NCBI RefSeq assembly: GCF_964275005.1
Contig: NC_092689.1
Coordinates: forward strand, 3,264,501-3,328,500
Direction: 5' to 3'
DNA length: 64,000 bases
Origin: Diadema setosum
Lineage: Eukaryota > Echinodermata > Echinoidea > Diadematoida > Diadematidae
Under the pieces are notes generated by a model that saw only the letters and a list, made by a program, of their open reading frames with translations, did no database searches and had not been told where the DNA came from. Positions 32,201-39,240 of this stretch are shown here, piece after piece (position 1 is the first letter of the stretch; every line of letters begins with the position of its first letter). The translations under genes were made by a program, and so were the position numbers.

Positions 32201-33735
32201 ATCTGACCAGGTTGCTTTGTCTGCTCTCTCTGTGACCGTAGGATGGGTTGTTGTTTTGGATGGTCAATAGTCAATTAGAATAGTATGCCTTTTAATCTCA
32301 TTACCGCCAGCCAGCTCTGTCCATCACCCAGGCAAATGATTTTCAGTTCGTCTCTCTGCCTAGGAGCCTGTGAGCCAGGGGACCCTGTAGGTCCCGAGTA
32401 ATTACTTAGGCATGGTTTGACCCACAATGGCATTATAGGCAGCTGGGTAATGAATGATTGGGGGGGGGGGTGGATGCTGTGTATTGTAGATGTACACTGA
32501 GATTGCATCCAATGACCGGGGTCATCATGAGTGTGGCGATGTATATACCAGAAAAAAAAAATCATCTTAACCTTTGTAGAGCGTGACACATCACTCTCCC
32601 TCATACCTTAAAAGGAGGAATGTAGTAATGCCCTACAAGCATGCATCCATCTTTTTCAGTGAAAAAGCCAAAAAACAAAACAAACAAAAGCAAAGACACA
32701 ACTCCAAAGCAAAACAGAACTACACTCTAAATACCTTTGTAATTTCCCACATGTTATAATTGGATCATTGAAATTAATATGGTGTCATTTTTGTTCAAGG
32801 TTTAGGCACAATTCAAGTTTTTGTGTTTGTTTGTTTGTTGTTGTTGTTGTTGTTTTTCTTTCTTTTTTTTTGGGGGGGGGGGACTGCTGGCAGAGGTCAC
32901 TGAACTCTGTCAGGTCACCGTACTTTCAAACAACACATTCTCAAAGCTTTGTAATTGAGATCAGCAAAGGGGGTCATCAATCAGTGAAGGCGTATTTAAA
33001 ATGTCATTGCTGGAGAACCAGAAGGACCCTAACGCCATTAATTCATCAGTTATGTGTTAACGCCCTTTTGGGGTTCAGGCGATGATCTTTGATTGCTATC
33101 ACCAATGGGTACAATGCTGAAGGTACTGACATCTTTAGTTTCCACAAACCACTGAATGGTATGATTCTATACCCCACCTATGTATCTCACTCTTCATTAT
33201 TCCCACACCAGCACACATTCCACTGTCTAACCACTACCTCTTGCCCAAGGAACTCACATAAACATCGCTGACCACTTTCCAAGTAGAATTATCCACAACA
33301 CCTTGCCTCCTTATTCCAACACAATTAAACCTCTATGTAACTATTAGTACATTGATCAGAATAAGTCAGGAAGAAAGGGACTTCTCCTCTCAACTATCAG
33401 TGCCTGTACTTCGCAGATATATTGCCTCTCAAAGCTTGTCTCCCACTGATACACAAAAACATTATGACACCATCATCACCACCACCATCATCACCATCAC
33501 CATCATCACCATCACCACCACCATCCTACTTCTCATCCTTTTAACTGATGCCTTTTATCTTCCAACAGGCAAGTGCACTGAGGAGCAGGTCCTCTCCGAC
33601 TTTCTGGAGGTGTTTGGATCCCGAGTCAAGGAGCTGTCCTACGGGGAATTTGAGGATTACTACGAGGGCGTCAGCATCACCACCAAGAGTGACGAGGACT
33701 TTGTCAGTTTGTTGACTAATTGCTGGACTCTCTAG
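8132..33735 (+). CDS. CAPS2: Calcyphosin-2-like EF-hand protein (16 coding exons)
   Basis: Predicted calcium-binding protein of the calcyphosin family; its cellular role is poorly known even in vertebrates. Coding exons: 8132-8299, 10409-10488, 11443-11553, 11829-12000, 12397-12560, 13742-13841, 15862-15929, 17168-17272, 18136-18303, 19228-19321, 19815-19933, 22666-22772, 23580-23734, 29389-29508, 30068-30164, 33569-33735. All junctions are AG/GT, the phases agree, and the lengths sum to 1,995 nt (664 residues plus stop). The N-terminal half (1-322) is polar and probably disordered. Residues 323-480 form a conserved globular part; I recall that calcyphosin-2 has a PH-like domain here. Canonical EF-hand loops lie at 511-522 and 547-558, a less regular one at 583-594, and a degenerate fourth near 610-650. 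The C-terminus (YYEGVS, DEDFV, final WTL) closely resembles the end of calcyphosin. The protein is somewhat longer than the roughly 550-residue human form as I remember it. The start is supported by an in-frame TGA at 8123-8125 and the context GCCATGG. Confidence 0.87.
8300..10408. other. CAPS2-like intron 1
   Basis: Holds a TA-flanked MITE (8815-9252), several T and A runs and a G run near 9663. The rest is AT-rich DNA in which I recognise nothing. Confidence 0.65.
8815..9252. mobile_element. TA-flanked MITE
   Basis: Terminal inverted repeats of about 31 bp (left CACTGGGTGATTTCAAGTTT..., right the complement of CACAGGGCAATTTTAAGTTC...) are bordered by TA on both sides, as in Tc1/mariner-type insertions. 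The 438-bp body has no coding capacity. A second left-type terminus (CACTGACTGATTTCAAGTTT) occurs at 9169, so the copy may be compound. Confidence 0.65.
10409..10488 (+). CDS. CAPS2: CAPS2-like coding exon 2
   Basis: 80 nt encoding residues 57-83, beginning GGPVTQPQVEEYRRP. Acceptor TTGACAG, donor AA/GTGAGT. It was recognised because exons 1 and 3 do not join in frame without it; with it the junction codon becomes AAC. It is too short and low-complexity to be certain without transcripts. Confidence 0.65.
10797..11258. mobile_element. Widespread dispersed repeat, class unknown
   Basis: Begins ATTACCTCCACCAA, includes TTTGCCGCCTTGGTTTGTTT, GATGAAACTTG and TCCAGGAATTTTTATG, and ends GGTGGGGGTCTGCACCGTCA plus GAGTGCTTTTCTGG. 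From memory the same order of motifs occurs in many fish, cnidarian, mollusc and echinoderm genomes. Microsatellite-like ATT/ATC sequence lies on both sides. No coding capacity. It lies in intron 2. Confidence 0.55.
11443..11553 (+). CDS. CAPS2: CAPS2-like coding exon 3
   Basis: Encodes residues 83-120, starting VPNLDLSRIADYDDTL and acidic overall. Acceptor GTCAACAG, donor CAG/GTATCT, ends in phase 2. Confidence 0.75.
11829..12000 (+). CDS. CAPS2: CAPS2-like coding exon 4
   Basis: Encodes residues 120-177, rich in His, Pro, Ser and Lys (SWGYHDYHPKPSGRK...). Acceptor CTGCCTCCAG, donor AAG/GTAATA, phase 0. A disordered linker segment. Confidence 0.8.
12397..12560 (+). CDS. CAPS2: CAPS2-like coding exon 5
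   Basis: Encodes residues 178-232 (SAWDEPAVPSNVPPPSERHK, then a Gln/Lys-rich charged helix). Acceptor TTGTACAG, donor GA/GTATGT. The charged helical stretch could form a coiled coil. Confidence 0.85.
12561..13741. other. CAPS2-like intron 5
   Basis: About 1.2 kb of AT-rich DNA without any repeat or coding signal I recognise. It ends in a normal pyrimidine-rich acceptor. Confidence 0.6.
13742..13841 (+). CDS. CAPS2: CAPS2-like coding exon 6
   Basis: Encodes residues 232-265, an acidic stretch (DFVDEEDDTDEPLNTSW) followed by HRQEVNKKIAA. Acceptor TCTTTTCAG, donor GCC/GTGAGT, phase 0. Confidence 0.83.
13842..15861. other. CAPS2-like intron 6
   Basis: Mostly occupied by the inverted-repeat element at 14427-15194. 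The flanks are AT-rich with short A and T runs and nothing else recognisable. Confidence 0.6.
14427..15194. mobile_element. Non-autonomous DNA transposon with 48-bp inverted ends
   Basis: The left end ATATGTGACCCGCTACAACA is matched in reverse at the right end (...GTAGCGGGTCACATAT). The match extends inward about 48 bp with a few mismatches, to CCTAAAGTCG. The 768-bp body is more GC-rich than the intron and has no convincing reading frame. From memory this terminal sequence is common in echinoderm genomes. The target duplication is unclear, possibly TA. Confidence 0.7.
15862..15929 (+). CDS. CAPS2: CAPS2-like coding exon 7
   Basis: 68 nt encoding residues 266-288 (EHVAAERMKQHIMETVLVDQ), an amphipathic helix. 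Acceptor GTATGCAG, donor AG/GTACAT. It is too short to stand out as an open frame and is supported by phase continuity on both sides. Confidence 0.82.
15930..17167. other. CAPS2-like intron 7
   Basis: About 1.2 kb of AT-rich intron. I see no repeat family or coding signal in it. Confidence 0.6.
17168..17272 (+). CDS. CAPS2: CAPS2-like coding exon 8
   Basis: Encodes residues 288-323 (APISDPEQNQVSTPTSNYGR...HETK), a polar linker. Acceptor GATGTAG, donor AA/GTGAGT. An interstitial telomere-like motif lies about 60 bases past the donor, and a possible alternative partner exon lies at 17578. Confidence 0.82.
17336..17359. repeat. Interstitial telomere-like (CCCTAA) motif
   Basis: Four units of CCCTAA (the complement of TTAGGG) directly follow a poly-C run in intron 8. 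TTAGGG is the telomere repeat of echinoderms and vertebrates. The array is short and may have grown from the poly-C tract. Confidence 0.75.
17578..17740 (+). CDS. Possible alternative 3'-terminal exon of the CAPS2-like gene
   Basis: A strong acceptor (CTTCTTCTTTTGCAG) precedes a segment that joins exon 8 in frame (AA+G) and reads SDNIKDIKISKSANQHDGLM and onward for about 54 codons to TGA. No good donor follows. If used, it would make a protein of about 377 residues without the globular region and EF-hands. No AATAAA was seen nearby, so the call is weak. Confidence 0.25.
18136..18303 (+). CDS. CAPS2: CAPS2-like coding exon 9
   Basis: Encodes residues 323-379, the start of the conserved globular region (KLLAKRLSFSCRVVSRNGNM, then FYFALDKTMTIYEFRQFG). 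Its alternating hydrophobic pattern suggests beta strands, fitting the PH-like fold I recall for calcyphosin-2. Acceptor CTTGTGTAG, donor AA/GTGAGT. Confidence 0.9.
18304..19227. other. CAPS2-like intron 9
   Basis: Contains a degenerate AGT/GTA trinucleotide stretch at about 18495-18595. The rest is AT-rich and featureless to me. Confidence 0.6.
19228..19321 (+). CDS. CAPS2: CAPS2-like coding exon 10
   Basis: Encodes residues 379-410 (ASALPFIKRGSYKRVAGRRK, then GLVYTPADITR), continuing the globular region with a basic loop. Acceptor AAATGCAG, donor AGG/GTATGA, phase 0. Confidence 0.9.
19815..19933 (+). CDS. CAPS2: CAPS2-like coding exon 11
   Basis: Encodes residues 411-450 (GEDLSFETDDQPSLPETLQK, then VTLRVTDVDEEVKKEF). 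Acceptor TTTTTTTCAG, donor TT/GTGAGT. Confidence 0.9.
20470..22259. mobile_element. Pogo-like non-autonomous DNA transposon
   Basis: The left end CAGTCAACCTCGCGTAAGTC and the right end GACTTAGGCGAGGTCTACTG form inverted repeats bordered by TA on each side (20468-20469 and 22260-22261). The subterminal regions carry repeated GTCGACTTA(C/T)GCG units in both orientations. Ends of the CAGT...TCGC type with TA duplication are known from pogo/Tigger elements. The 1,790-bp body encodes no transposase and contains a tandem array at about 20810-21660. Confidence 0.75.
20810..21660. repeat. Tandem array with 317-329-bp period inside the pogo-like element
   Basis: The landmark GATGGACTT(G/A)CATTTGATT recurs at 20828, 21145 and 21474. 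Between landmarks the order TTTAAACGCAATTGAGTT, ATTATCAAACGCAAGTCTTT, TAATGCAAGTCTTTT and CTCTGCAACGC repeats. About 2.6 units are present with many substitutions. Shorter internal echoes (AAACGCAAGTCTT) suggest an older, smaller unit. Confidence 0.75.
22666..22772 (+). CDS. CAPS2: CAPS2-like coding exon 12
   Basis: Encodes residues 450-486 (FGDNVPLNPTEVRKKMNPQK, then AEDWKIISGVQ), the linker into the EF-hand half. Acceptor GTCAACAG, donor A/GTAAGT, phase 1. Confidence 0.9.
22773..23579. other. CAPS2-like intron 12
   Basis: About 0.8 kb of AT-rich intron without any feature I recognise. Confidence 0.6.
23580..23734 (+). CDS. CAPS2: CAPS2-like coding exon 13 (first EF-hand)
   Basis: Encodes residues 486-537. 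The loop DRSGDGTLDREE (511-522) has Asp, Ser, Asp, Thr, Asp and Glu at the calcium-coordinating positions 1, 3, 5, 7, 9 and 12, so it should bind calcium. Acceptor TTCCCAG, donor AAG/GTTTGG, phase 0. An AATTC microsatellite begins about a dozen bases beyond the donor. Confidence 0.93.
23746..23942. repeat. (AATTC)n pentanucleotide microsatellite
   Basis: Nearly 200 bases of AATTC units, imperfect at the left and almost pure in the centre. It begins about a dozen bases after the donor of exon 13. The Ser/Phe/Asn/Ile-rich open frame through it is a repeat artefact. Confidence 0.95.
24520..25530 (-). mobile_element. Penelope-like retroelement, 3' remnant (copy 1)
   Basis: On the - strand the translation reads VLTYHPSTEKL, then DPPLLAYKKDSSLRDLLVH, then a Cys-rich linker (CRMRRCNTCSHM), then YAMTCTACNKMYRGETKQRL, VAHHFNLRGHTINNLKI and QLIHCLGCLQPNGLN. 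This order matches the RT thumb, Cys linker and GIY-YIG endonuclease of Penelope-like elements. The RT core and everything 5' of it are absent. The frame stays open through the endonuclease region, and the downstream hydrophobic tail is probably 3' UTR read-through. It lies antisense in intron 13. Confidence 0.8.
26435..27135 (-). mobile_element. Penelope-like retroelement, 3' remnant (copy 2)
   Basis: The - strand reads VSTYHPKTCHLAHAIKERM, then NLKRLLLKNQLPG, a Cys linker (CGKPRCQICPHI) and FLCSKCPNVA. Continuing lower are IGENSTKFRTRFNNHRYTIR and FPVAEHFNEADHFLQDFKI, typical of the GIY-YIG endonuclease. The architecture equals copy 1 but the sequence is very different, so it belongs to another lineage. 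It is 5'-truncated and no longer continuously open, so it is a dead copy. Confidence 0.75.
27449..27582. repeat. ATA/ATG trinucleotide microsatellite
   Basis: Mixed AAT, GAT and AGT units over about 135 bases, compound and imperfect. Confidence 0.9.
27791..27995. mobile_element. 205-bp TTTTCGCG-type MITE
   Basis: The left end CTGTGTACACCATTATTTTC and the right end complement CTGTATACGCCGTTATTTTC pair well and are bordered by TA (27789-27790 and 27996-27997). The interior is full of TTCGCGAA words. This fits a Tc1/mariner-type non-autonomous insertion. Confidence 0.7.
28260..28619 (-). pseudogene. LINE ORF1 remnant
   Basis: The - strand reads a charged coiled-coil (KDKEIKQVKKKVRELEKKLE) followed by EQYSRRNCLNELRGLP. 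The sequence E-QYSRRNCL-(I)-x-GIP is the usual link between the coiled coil and the RNA-binding domain in ORF1 proteins of L1-like and related LINEs. Only about 119 residues remain, and homology is lost right after the motif. No reverse transcriptase was found nearby, so this is a truncated fragment. A Penelope remnant lies 1.1 kb away on the same strand but is a separate element. Confidence 0.7.
28943..29122. mobile_element. Possible small pogo-type MITE
   Basis: The right end (GTTATGGCGGGAGTGCACTG, then TA) and the left end (TA, then CTATGGACTCCTGTTTTAAT) are roughly complementary, about 60%. The sequence between includes GTTATAACTGAAC and TTCGTTGTAACCAG, resembling internal repeats of pogo-like MITEs. 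A weak call. Confidence 0.35.
29389..29508 (+). CDS. CAPS2: CAPS2-like coding exon 14 (second EF-hand)
   Basis: Encodes residues 538-577. The loop DQNGDNAIDYSE (547-558) has all ligand positions of a canonical EF-hand. Acceptor TTGTTAG, donor AAG/GTAGGT, phase 0. It follows a 5.65-kb intron packed with retroelement remnants. Confidence 0.93.
30068..30164 (+). CDS. CAPS2: CAPS2-like coding exon 15 (third EF-hand)
   Basis: Encodes residues 578-610. The loop DANKSGTAGIDE (583-594) keeps Asp-1, Asn-3, Ser-5, Gly-6 and Glu-12 but has Gly at position 9 and Ala at position 8. Binding is probably weaker than in the first two loops. Acceptor TTTTTCAG, donor G/GTTAGT. Confidence 0.92.
31884..31925. 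repeat. (TTTG)n microsatellite
   Basis: About ten perfect TTTG units in intron 15, followed by a T run. Confidence 0.9.
33468..33527. repeat. ATC/ACC microsatellite
   Basis: About 60 bases of CATCACC-type units ending about 40 bases before the acceptor of the last CAPS2-like exon. Length changes here could affect the branch-point region. Confidence 0.85.
33569..33735 (+). CDS. CAPS2: CAPS2-like terminal coding exon 16
   Basis: Encodes residues 610-664 and the TAG stop. The segment LEVFGSRVKELSYGEFEDYY sits where calcyphosin has its fourth EF-hand, but the calcium ligands are largely missing. The tail DEDFVSLLTNCWTL matches the calcyphosin C-terminal signature. Acceptor TTCCAACAG. Confidence 0.92.
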
Positions 33736-33887
33736 GCAGCTGGAGAGGACTTTGGGAAGGGGAGGTGGTAGGAGAATGAGGTGGTTTTTGCATAGAGGAG
33801 TTGAGGTTCTATATAATCAGTAAATGATGCTGCCTAAATGAAGCACGGCAGTATCGTTATACCATGTGGTAGTGCTCGGGATCTTTG

Positions 33888-33893
33888 AATAAA
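33888..33893 (+). terminator. CAPS2: Candidate polyadenylation signal
   Basis: AATAAA about 150 bases past the CAPS2-like stop codon. It is the first canonical signal downstream. The 3' UTR may be longer, and only transcript ends can decide. Confidence 0.4.
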
Positions 33894-35644
33894 GGCCTGC
33901 GACCATATAACGGTTCATATGATCATGACAGTAAGAGTCAGTAAATGTTATGATTACCAAAAGGAAAGCAAATCCGTGCTTGAGTGCATTGTTTGATTTG
34001 AAGCCTAGAAGTATGCTGAGAGGTTTTGATCAGCAGAGTCATTAACAAGTCAATATTGTAATGGGAAATTATGAGGCATATGTCCAGTGTACAACTAACC
34101 AACATCACACTCTGGAGATGGCATTCCAATGCTCATGTTGTATTTTTAGTGCATTGTTTTCTTTGTGAAAAAAAAAGGAATGCTTTTCACAGTCCTCAAA
34201 TAGCAACGTACTTGATTTTACGCTAAGCAGCAACTCTCATTCCTAAACCTTTACAAGAAATGTCTGACAAAGTCAGGCCCCAGGACTTTTGATTGTGATT
34301 TTTTTTTTGAAAGAGGTCTTTCAATGCAACTGTTATATTTAGACATGTTGAGATAAATATTAGCATGTTTGCGGTAAGTTTTGGGATGTTTACATGTTGC
34401 AAATTTCACATGTCAACTGATATTTGCAAAATCAACAACTCGTGAAAAATATTACCTTTTGTAAGACAAGTGTCTTGTATATTGTGTCTCTTCAAAATGG
34501 ATGTTTCCTTCTCTTCTCATCAATGTCATTCTCAATGGCGATTTCAACCACATAAGCAATTGTCCTGCATATTCCAATTTGCAAAAAAAAACAAAACCAA
34601 AAAACCAAAAACAGAAACAAATTATACTCGCAAAATATATGGCTTGTACTGAACATATTTGACCAACATTCTGCTATTTTACTGCAACTGGAAGAAACTT
34701 CAAACATTCCATGGGTAGAATTTTGTGAAATGCTTTCATTTCTTGTAACTGTCATACCTTGAAGTAGATAGAGCTACACGTCGTACATGCAGAACTATTC
34801 TAATGGCAAATGCAGTTTATGGACATTTTGTTGACATTAAATTAGCATGCAAATGAGGTCTCTCAACTATCTCTATAGAATGACTTTTATGTGTCTTAAT
34901 TAAAGCACATAGAGGAGGCATTGACAAGTCATTCTTTCATGACCGTTTGGAACAACCCAAGGGCACTTTGACTGGACTAAATCAGTGCATGTATGTGCTA
35001 TAGGTACACCGACTGTCAAGCTAACATGTGTGGAAACAACAAGGACTTGTTTACGATAAAGCATGTACAGTACTACTTTTAATCTGTAGATCATGCTCTG
35101 CCAACTGCCTAAATTCTGAATCTTGTGGTGACAGATAGTCACCATCTTTGATATGACTTATGATTATGCTGCCTCTTGTTTGTATGACCATGTTTTCTAA
35201 TGTGCTTTCTTTGAACTTGGTTTGAAAAAGAAAAAAAGAAAAGGTTCTGCATAACCTTCTATATCTCCCAGTTTGTACGATTATGTGAAAAAGACACTGT
35301 ATAAAGACTGTAAGTGAGATATTCTTGCCATATTGTAGTCAAGATTATAGATAGTTATTGTTCCTAATGTGATCTGTCTTAAAATTGTAAATAGATGTGT
35401 ATGATTGCTCTTATTTATTCATAGATTATTGTAATAGAATATATCAGTGAAAGTACTACAATGTAAAATCTTGAAATATATCATGGCACCTCCCTTATGC
35501 TTCCACTGTATTACAGCCATAGAATAGAGACTTTTGTTGTGTGTGTGTAAACCTGGAAGAACCCTAAATTGCTCAACATCCTACTCACACTGAATGCATT
35601 GGCCTAGAGTATGTGTACCCATGGTGTTTTTCTCATGAAATTCC

Positions 35645-35893
35645 CGTAAACCAAGATATTTTCACAGCATGAAATTTGTAATGAATTAGAGCAGACAGCC
35701 CTTTTCGCGGCATGAAATTTTTGCGAGATGGAGCAGACGGCCTTTTTGTGGCACGAAATTTTTGCAAATTACTACTGGCATTCAGTGCATATAGTTTAGA
35801 AAAGAACTTTTGAGTGCAGTTTAATTTTGTGAATCTTGGCTCTCGCAGAATTCACGAAGTGAAAATGCATGCAAACTTTTCTGGCTTAACAGT
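35645..35893. mobile_element. TTTTCGCG-type MITE copy A
   Basis: Runs from CCCGTAAACCAAGATATTTT to TTTCTGGCTTAACAGTA. The ends are roughly inverted, and the interior has TTTTCGCGGCATGAAATTTT and CTACTGGCATTCAGTGCATA. It is clearly related to the copy at 37188-37388, at perhaps 70% by eye. Confidence 0.6.
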
Positions 35894-36502
35894 ATTTACC
35901 AAACTCTGATTTGGATGGTATGCCACTAGGTCATATAAAACCTTTTTCATCATGTGAATATCCCAAGCTTCTTTCACCTGTTCTCATGTGCAAATGTATG
36001 TCAAATTTGAGAGGGAAGAATGGTGCACATTTTGCTCAGTTCTAGTAAAAGTCCATCAGGACCCTTGTGTGTGGTCCAAACTGACATGTTGATCTTGTAT
36101 CATCATCAAATGTGGGGTCCTATACCATCATTGGATGAAGCACCATATCTTGGTTCTGAAAATGTTAATTACTGTGATGTTTCTATGACTTCCTCTCAAA
36201 AAAAAAAAAAAAAATGGTATTCAACATTAGTCTTTCATATCAAGAATAGGATGGTGAAGAAGCTACTGTTTAGTGCAGGTTGAAAATAGATTCAAATATT
36301 TAAAAGGACAGTATGTTGTACGTCAATGGCAACAGGTTATTAGTATATGCAACAAGATAAACTGTATTCAAGCATTTCACAATGACTGCATGTTAATTCA
36401 CATCAATTGTTGTTTAAGGATAAAATTTGGTTGAGTCAGGAGGGATGTGGAAAAGAGAATAACAGATGCATTACCCACGAGGTAATGTTGCTTGAATTGT
36501 GT

Positions 36503-36909
36503 TTAAAGATAATATAAAGTTTTGGTACCTCAAAAGTTTCCCTGAGTTTCCTTGTCTTAGTATTTGTTTCAGGTTAAAGTACCTTTCATATAATTAACAC
36601 TGTGAGAATTACTCGCCACAAAGAGCTCTCATGTCTTAGTAATCATGCAATAATAGTTTCGTACCAGAGCAGAGCGGGCTCTGAAAAATTCGAACGAGCC
36701 GTTAGTTTGACTCGACGCGGTACCGCAACAATCAATGTACATGTATTGTACGAATCCATTATTGCATGATTACTAAGACATGAGAGCACTTTGGGGCGAG
36801 TAAGTCTCACAGTGTTAGTTATATGAAAGGTACTTTAACCTGAAACACAAACTAAGACAAGGAAACTCAGGGAAACTTTTGAGGTACCAAAACTTTATAT
36901 TATCTTTAA
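36503..36909. mobile_element. 407-bp foldback element with about 150-bp arms
   Basis: The left arm (36503 to about 36655) and the right arm (about 36757-36909) are reverse complements, with about six mismatches in 150 positions by eye. The ~100-bp centre is unique. Both ends sit on TTAA, so the target duplication is either TTAA (piggyBac-like) or TA. No coding capacity. The high arm identity points to a fairly recent insertion. Confidence 0.8.
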
Positions 36910-37187
36910 TGATGCAGCTTGAAAACACAACATATACATAATGTGGTGAATCTAAGAGCTTGCCCTTGACAGTACTGGTATTATCTACAGTGTATCAGGA
37001 AATTGTGTGTGTTGCGTGTAATAATGAAGCTGATTCATATGTGGATTACTTGTGTAAGACATAATTTGTTTCTTCCCCTTTATCTGGCATTAAGATTTCC
37101 ATTGATTTCTTCTTCTGTTTTTCAATGTGGTGCCAAATATATGGTGAAAGAACGCATCAATTTTGTTTTCGTTTATGTGTGCATTAT

Positions 37188-37388
37188 TACCCTAAATTTT
37201 AAAGCAAGATATTTTCACGGCATATAATTTTCACCAATTGTAGCTGACGACTTTTTTTCGCGACACGAAATTTTGGCGAATTGCCACTGGCATTCAATAC
37301 ATATAGTGTAGACAAGAACTTTTGTGTGCATTTTAATGTTGCGAATCGTAGCATTCGTCAAATTAGAATGCACACAAACATACATGTC
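37188..37388. mobile_element. TTTTCGCG-type MITE copy B
   Basis: Shares AAGCAAGATATTTTCACGGC, TTCGCGACACGAAATTTTGG and CCACTGGCATTCAATACATA with copy A, in the same orientation about 1.5 kb away. It is an independent insertion or an old duplicate. Confidence 0.6.
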
Positions 37389-37694
37389 ATGAATATGCTT
37401 GGAAAGAATTTTCACTCATTTTTGATAGTGCTTTGAAGTGGGATTACATGCAGTTTGAAATTGTGGTGGAGTATTAAATGTAAAGTCATAGTGTGTTGTC
37501 ACAATCTGTCAACATCCGTAGCCATTTCTGTGCTAGCCTTTATTCAAGGCACTCTAATTTCTACTTGCCAATGACTTGCAGCAAGTCACTTACAGATAAG
37601 TGGGGGGAAAAAATAATATTTTTTGACAAGTTATCCTGAAGCATCTTATGTCTTTCTGAGCACAACAGACACCTCTGAATAATATTTCTATAAT

Positions 37695-37720
37695 CATGGA
37701 CCCTACTGGTAGGGTCCATG
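37695..37720. repeat. Palindrome with CATGGACCCTA arms
   Basis: Two perfect 11-base arms (CATGGACCCTA and its complement) around a 4-base loop. The same arm forms a perfect palindrome at 44535-44554. Confidence 0.75.
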
Positions 37721-38154
37721 CTATAATGCAGTGTCGTTCCTTTGAAATGTTAAATAGGCAATTACCTGAAAGAGCACTGAATGTACAGAGAAAGGCCGAC
37801 TCATTTTGATGACTCGGGCTGAGGGCCACAGTGAATAGAAGGGCCAAAGATCAGATTGTGCAAAAAGGAATGGACACAAGAGCACCAAGAAAATTTTACT
37901 CATTAAATATGCATTACACATGCATATAAGAATGATATTTAGCAACTGCTTGCAGTCTCAGTGCTATTAATGGGGCTTGTTCTTTGTTTCCGTTTCTCTC
38001 ACCTTGTCAGTTTTCTCCAATCTATCAAGATGCAAAGATTACAAAGACTGTACAAGGGACATTTTTTCCCTACTATATAATTACACTATATTAGTTATCA
38101 TGATACATGATATTTGTCAGAGATGATTATGTGTATCAATTTTTTAATTAATCA

Positions 38155-38290
38155 GTCAACTTATTTATCTATTTATTCATTTATTCATTCATTTATTTAT
38201 TTAATTATGTATTCATTCATTCATAGGCCTATTTTCATTCATCTATGTATCTACCTGCCTATTTATTTATTCATTATTATTTATTAGTCT
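38155..38290. repeat. Degenerate ATTT/ATTC tetranucleotide stretch
   Basis: Interrupted TTTA and TTCA units. A complementary-looking AAAT stretch lies at 38866-38940. Confidence 0.75.
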
Positions 38291-38865
38291 TGTTTTCACA
38301 GGTTGGCTCCATCAGTGAGTTTAACCTGTTCCATACTGAATTCTGAAATTCCCATAGACTTAATACACAGGCCACTAGGTTCCCGTACGGAACGGGTTAA
38401 TCCTGTTGTTTGTGGAGGCCCTGCATGGACAATAAACACATATTCATAATCATCGAAACAGTATGATACAATACAGAAACAATTCTACCTTTCTACAAAT
38501 ATTTGTACTAGTATACATATAGAACATTCACATCTTTTGAATTCTTTACAGATAGGAAGGAGAAGAAGACCCATCAAAAGGGTAAAGTATGCCCAGGAAT
38601 ATAGGTGCATACCCCACTCACAAGATTTTAAAAAATAAATGGGCTTAGCTTTATGCATAATGCAATATTTGCCCCCCCCCCCACCCCCCATGAACGAACA
38701 TTTGAATTGAGGCCATGATATTCACTAGTAACAATTTGAGAACGTTGCATGTGGAAGAGGCATGGTTATCCCACATTGATATTTTCATGTAATTAATCTA
38801 TAAATTCAGCATTCAAACCAAGTACTGAGGTCTTAAACTTTGTGAGTGATACATGAATAGAAGTA

Positions 38866-39240
38866 AATAAATAAAAAGATAAATGAATAAATTAATCAAT
38901 AAATAAATAAATAAATTAATTAATTAAATAAAAAATAATGTGGTAGCTAGATGTGTCTTGCTTCGATTACAATTCTTTCTTTAATAAATAAATGGGTAAA
39001 ATAGATTCTAGAATTAAAAAATAATGTGGTAGCCAGACTTGTGTTGCTATGATTACTCTTTTGGCTTTAATAAATAAATGAGTAAAATAAATTCTAGAAT
39101 TTAAAAAAAAAAAAAAATGATATAGTAGCCAGACTTGTGTTGCTACGATTACACTCCTTTCTTTAATATATGAAAATAATTTTAGAACTAAAAAATAATG
39201 TGGTAGCGAAACGTGTGTTGCTACGATTACACTTCTTTCT
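38866..39240. repeat. AAAT stretch followed by an 85-90-bp minisatellite
   Basis: After AAAT-type sequence to about 38935, four units begin with AATAATGTGGTAGC or a variant. They continue with GTGTTGCT(A/T)CGATTAC, TTCTTTCTTTAATAAATAAA and ATTCTAGAATT. The units start near 38936, 39022, 39116 and 39194 and differ by point changes and an A run. The open frame on the - strand across them is a repeat artefact. Confidence 0.75.

Larger units (their letters stand above)
30165..33568. other. CAPS2-like intron 15
   Basis: 3.4 kb with a (TTTG)n run at 31884-31925, G and C runs near 32130, 32460 and 32872, a duplicated AGAGATCAGCATAGA near 31340-31380, and an ATC/ACC microsatellite at about 33468-33527, close to the acceptor of exon 16. 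No coding signal was recognised. Confidence 0.6.

Noticed and set aside
32275-32604. 109-codon frame on the - strand in intron 15
   Set aside because: It includes stretches coded by poly-C and poly-A runs, and no family is recognisable.
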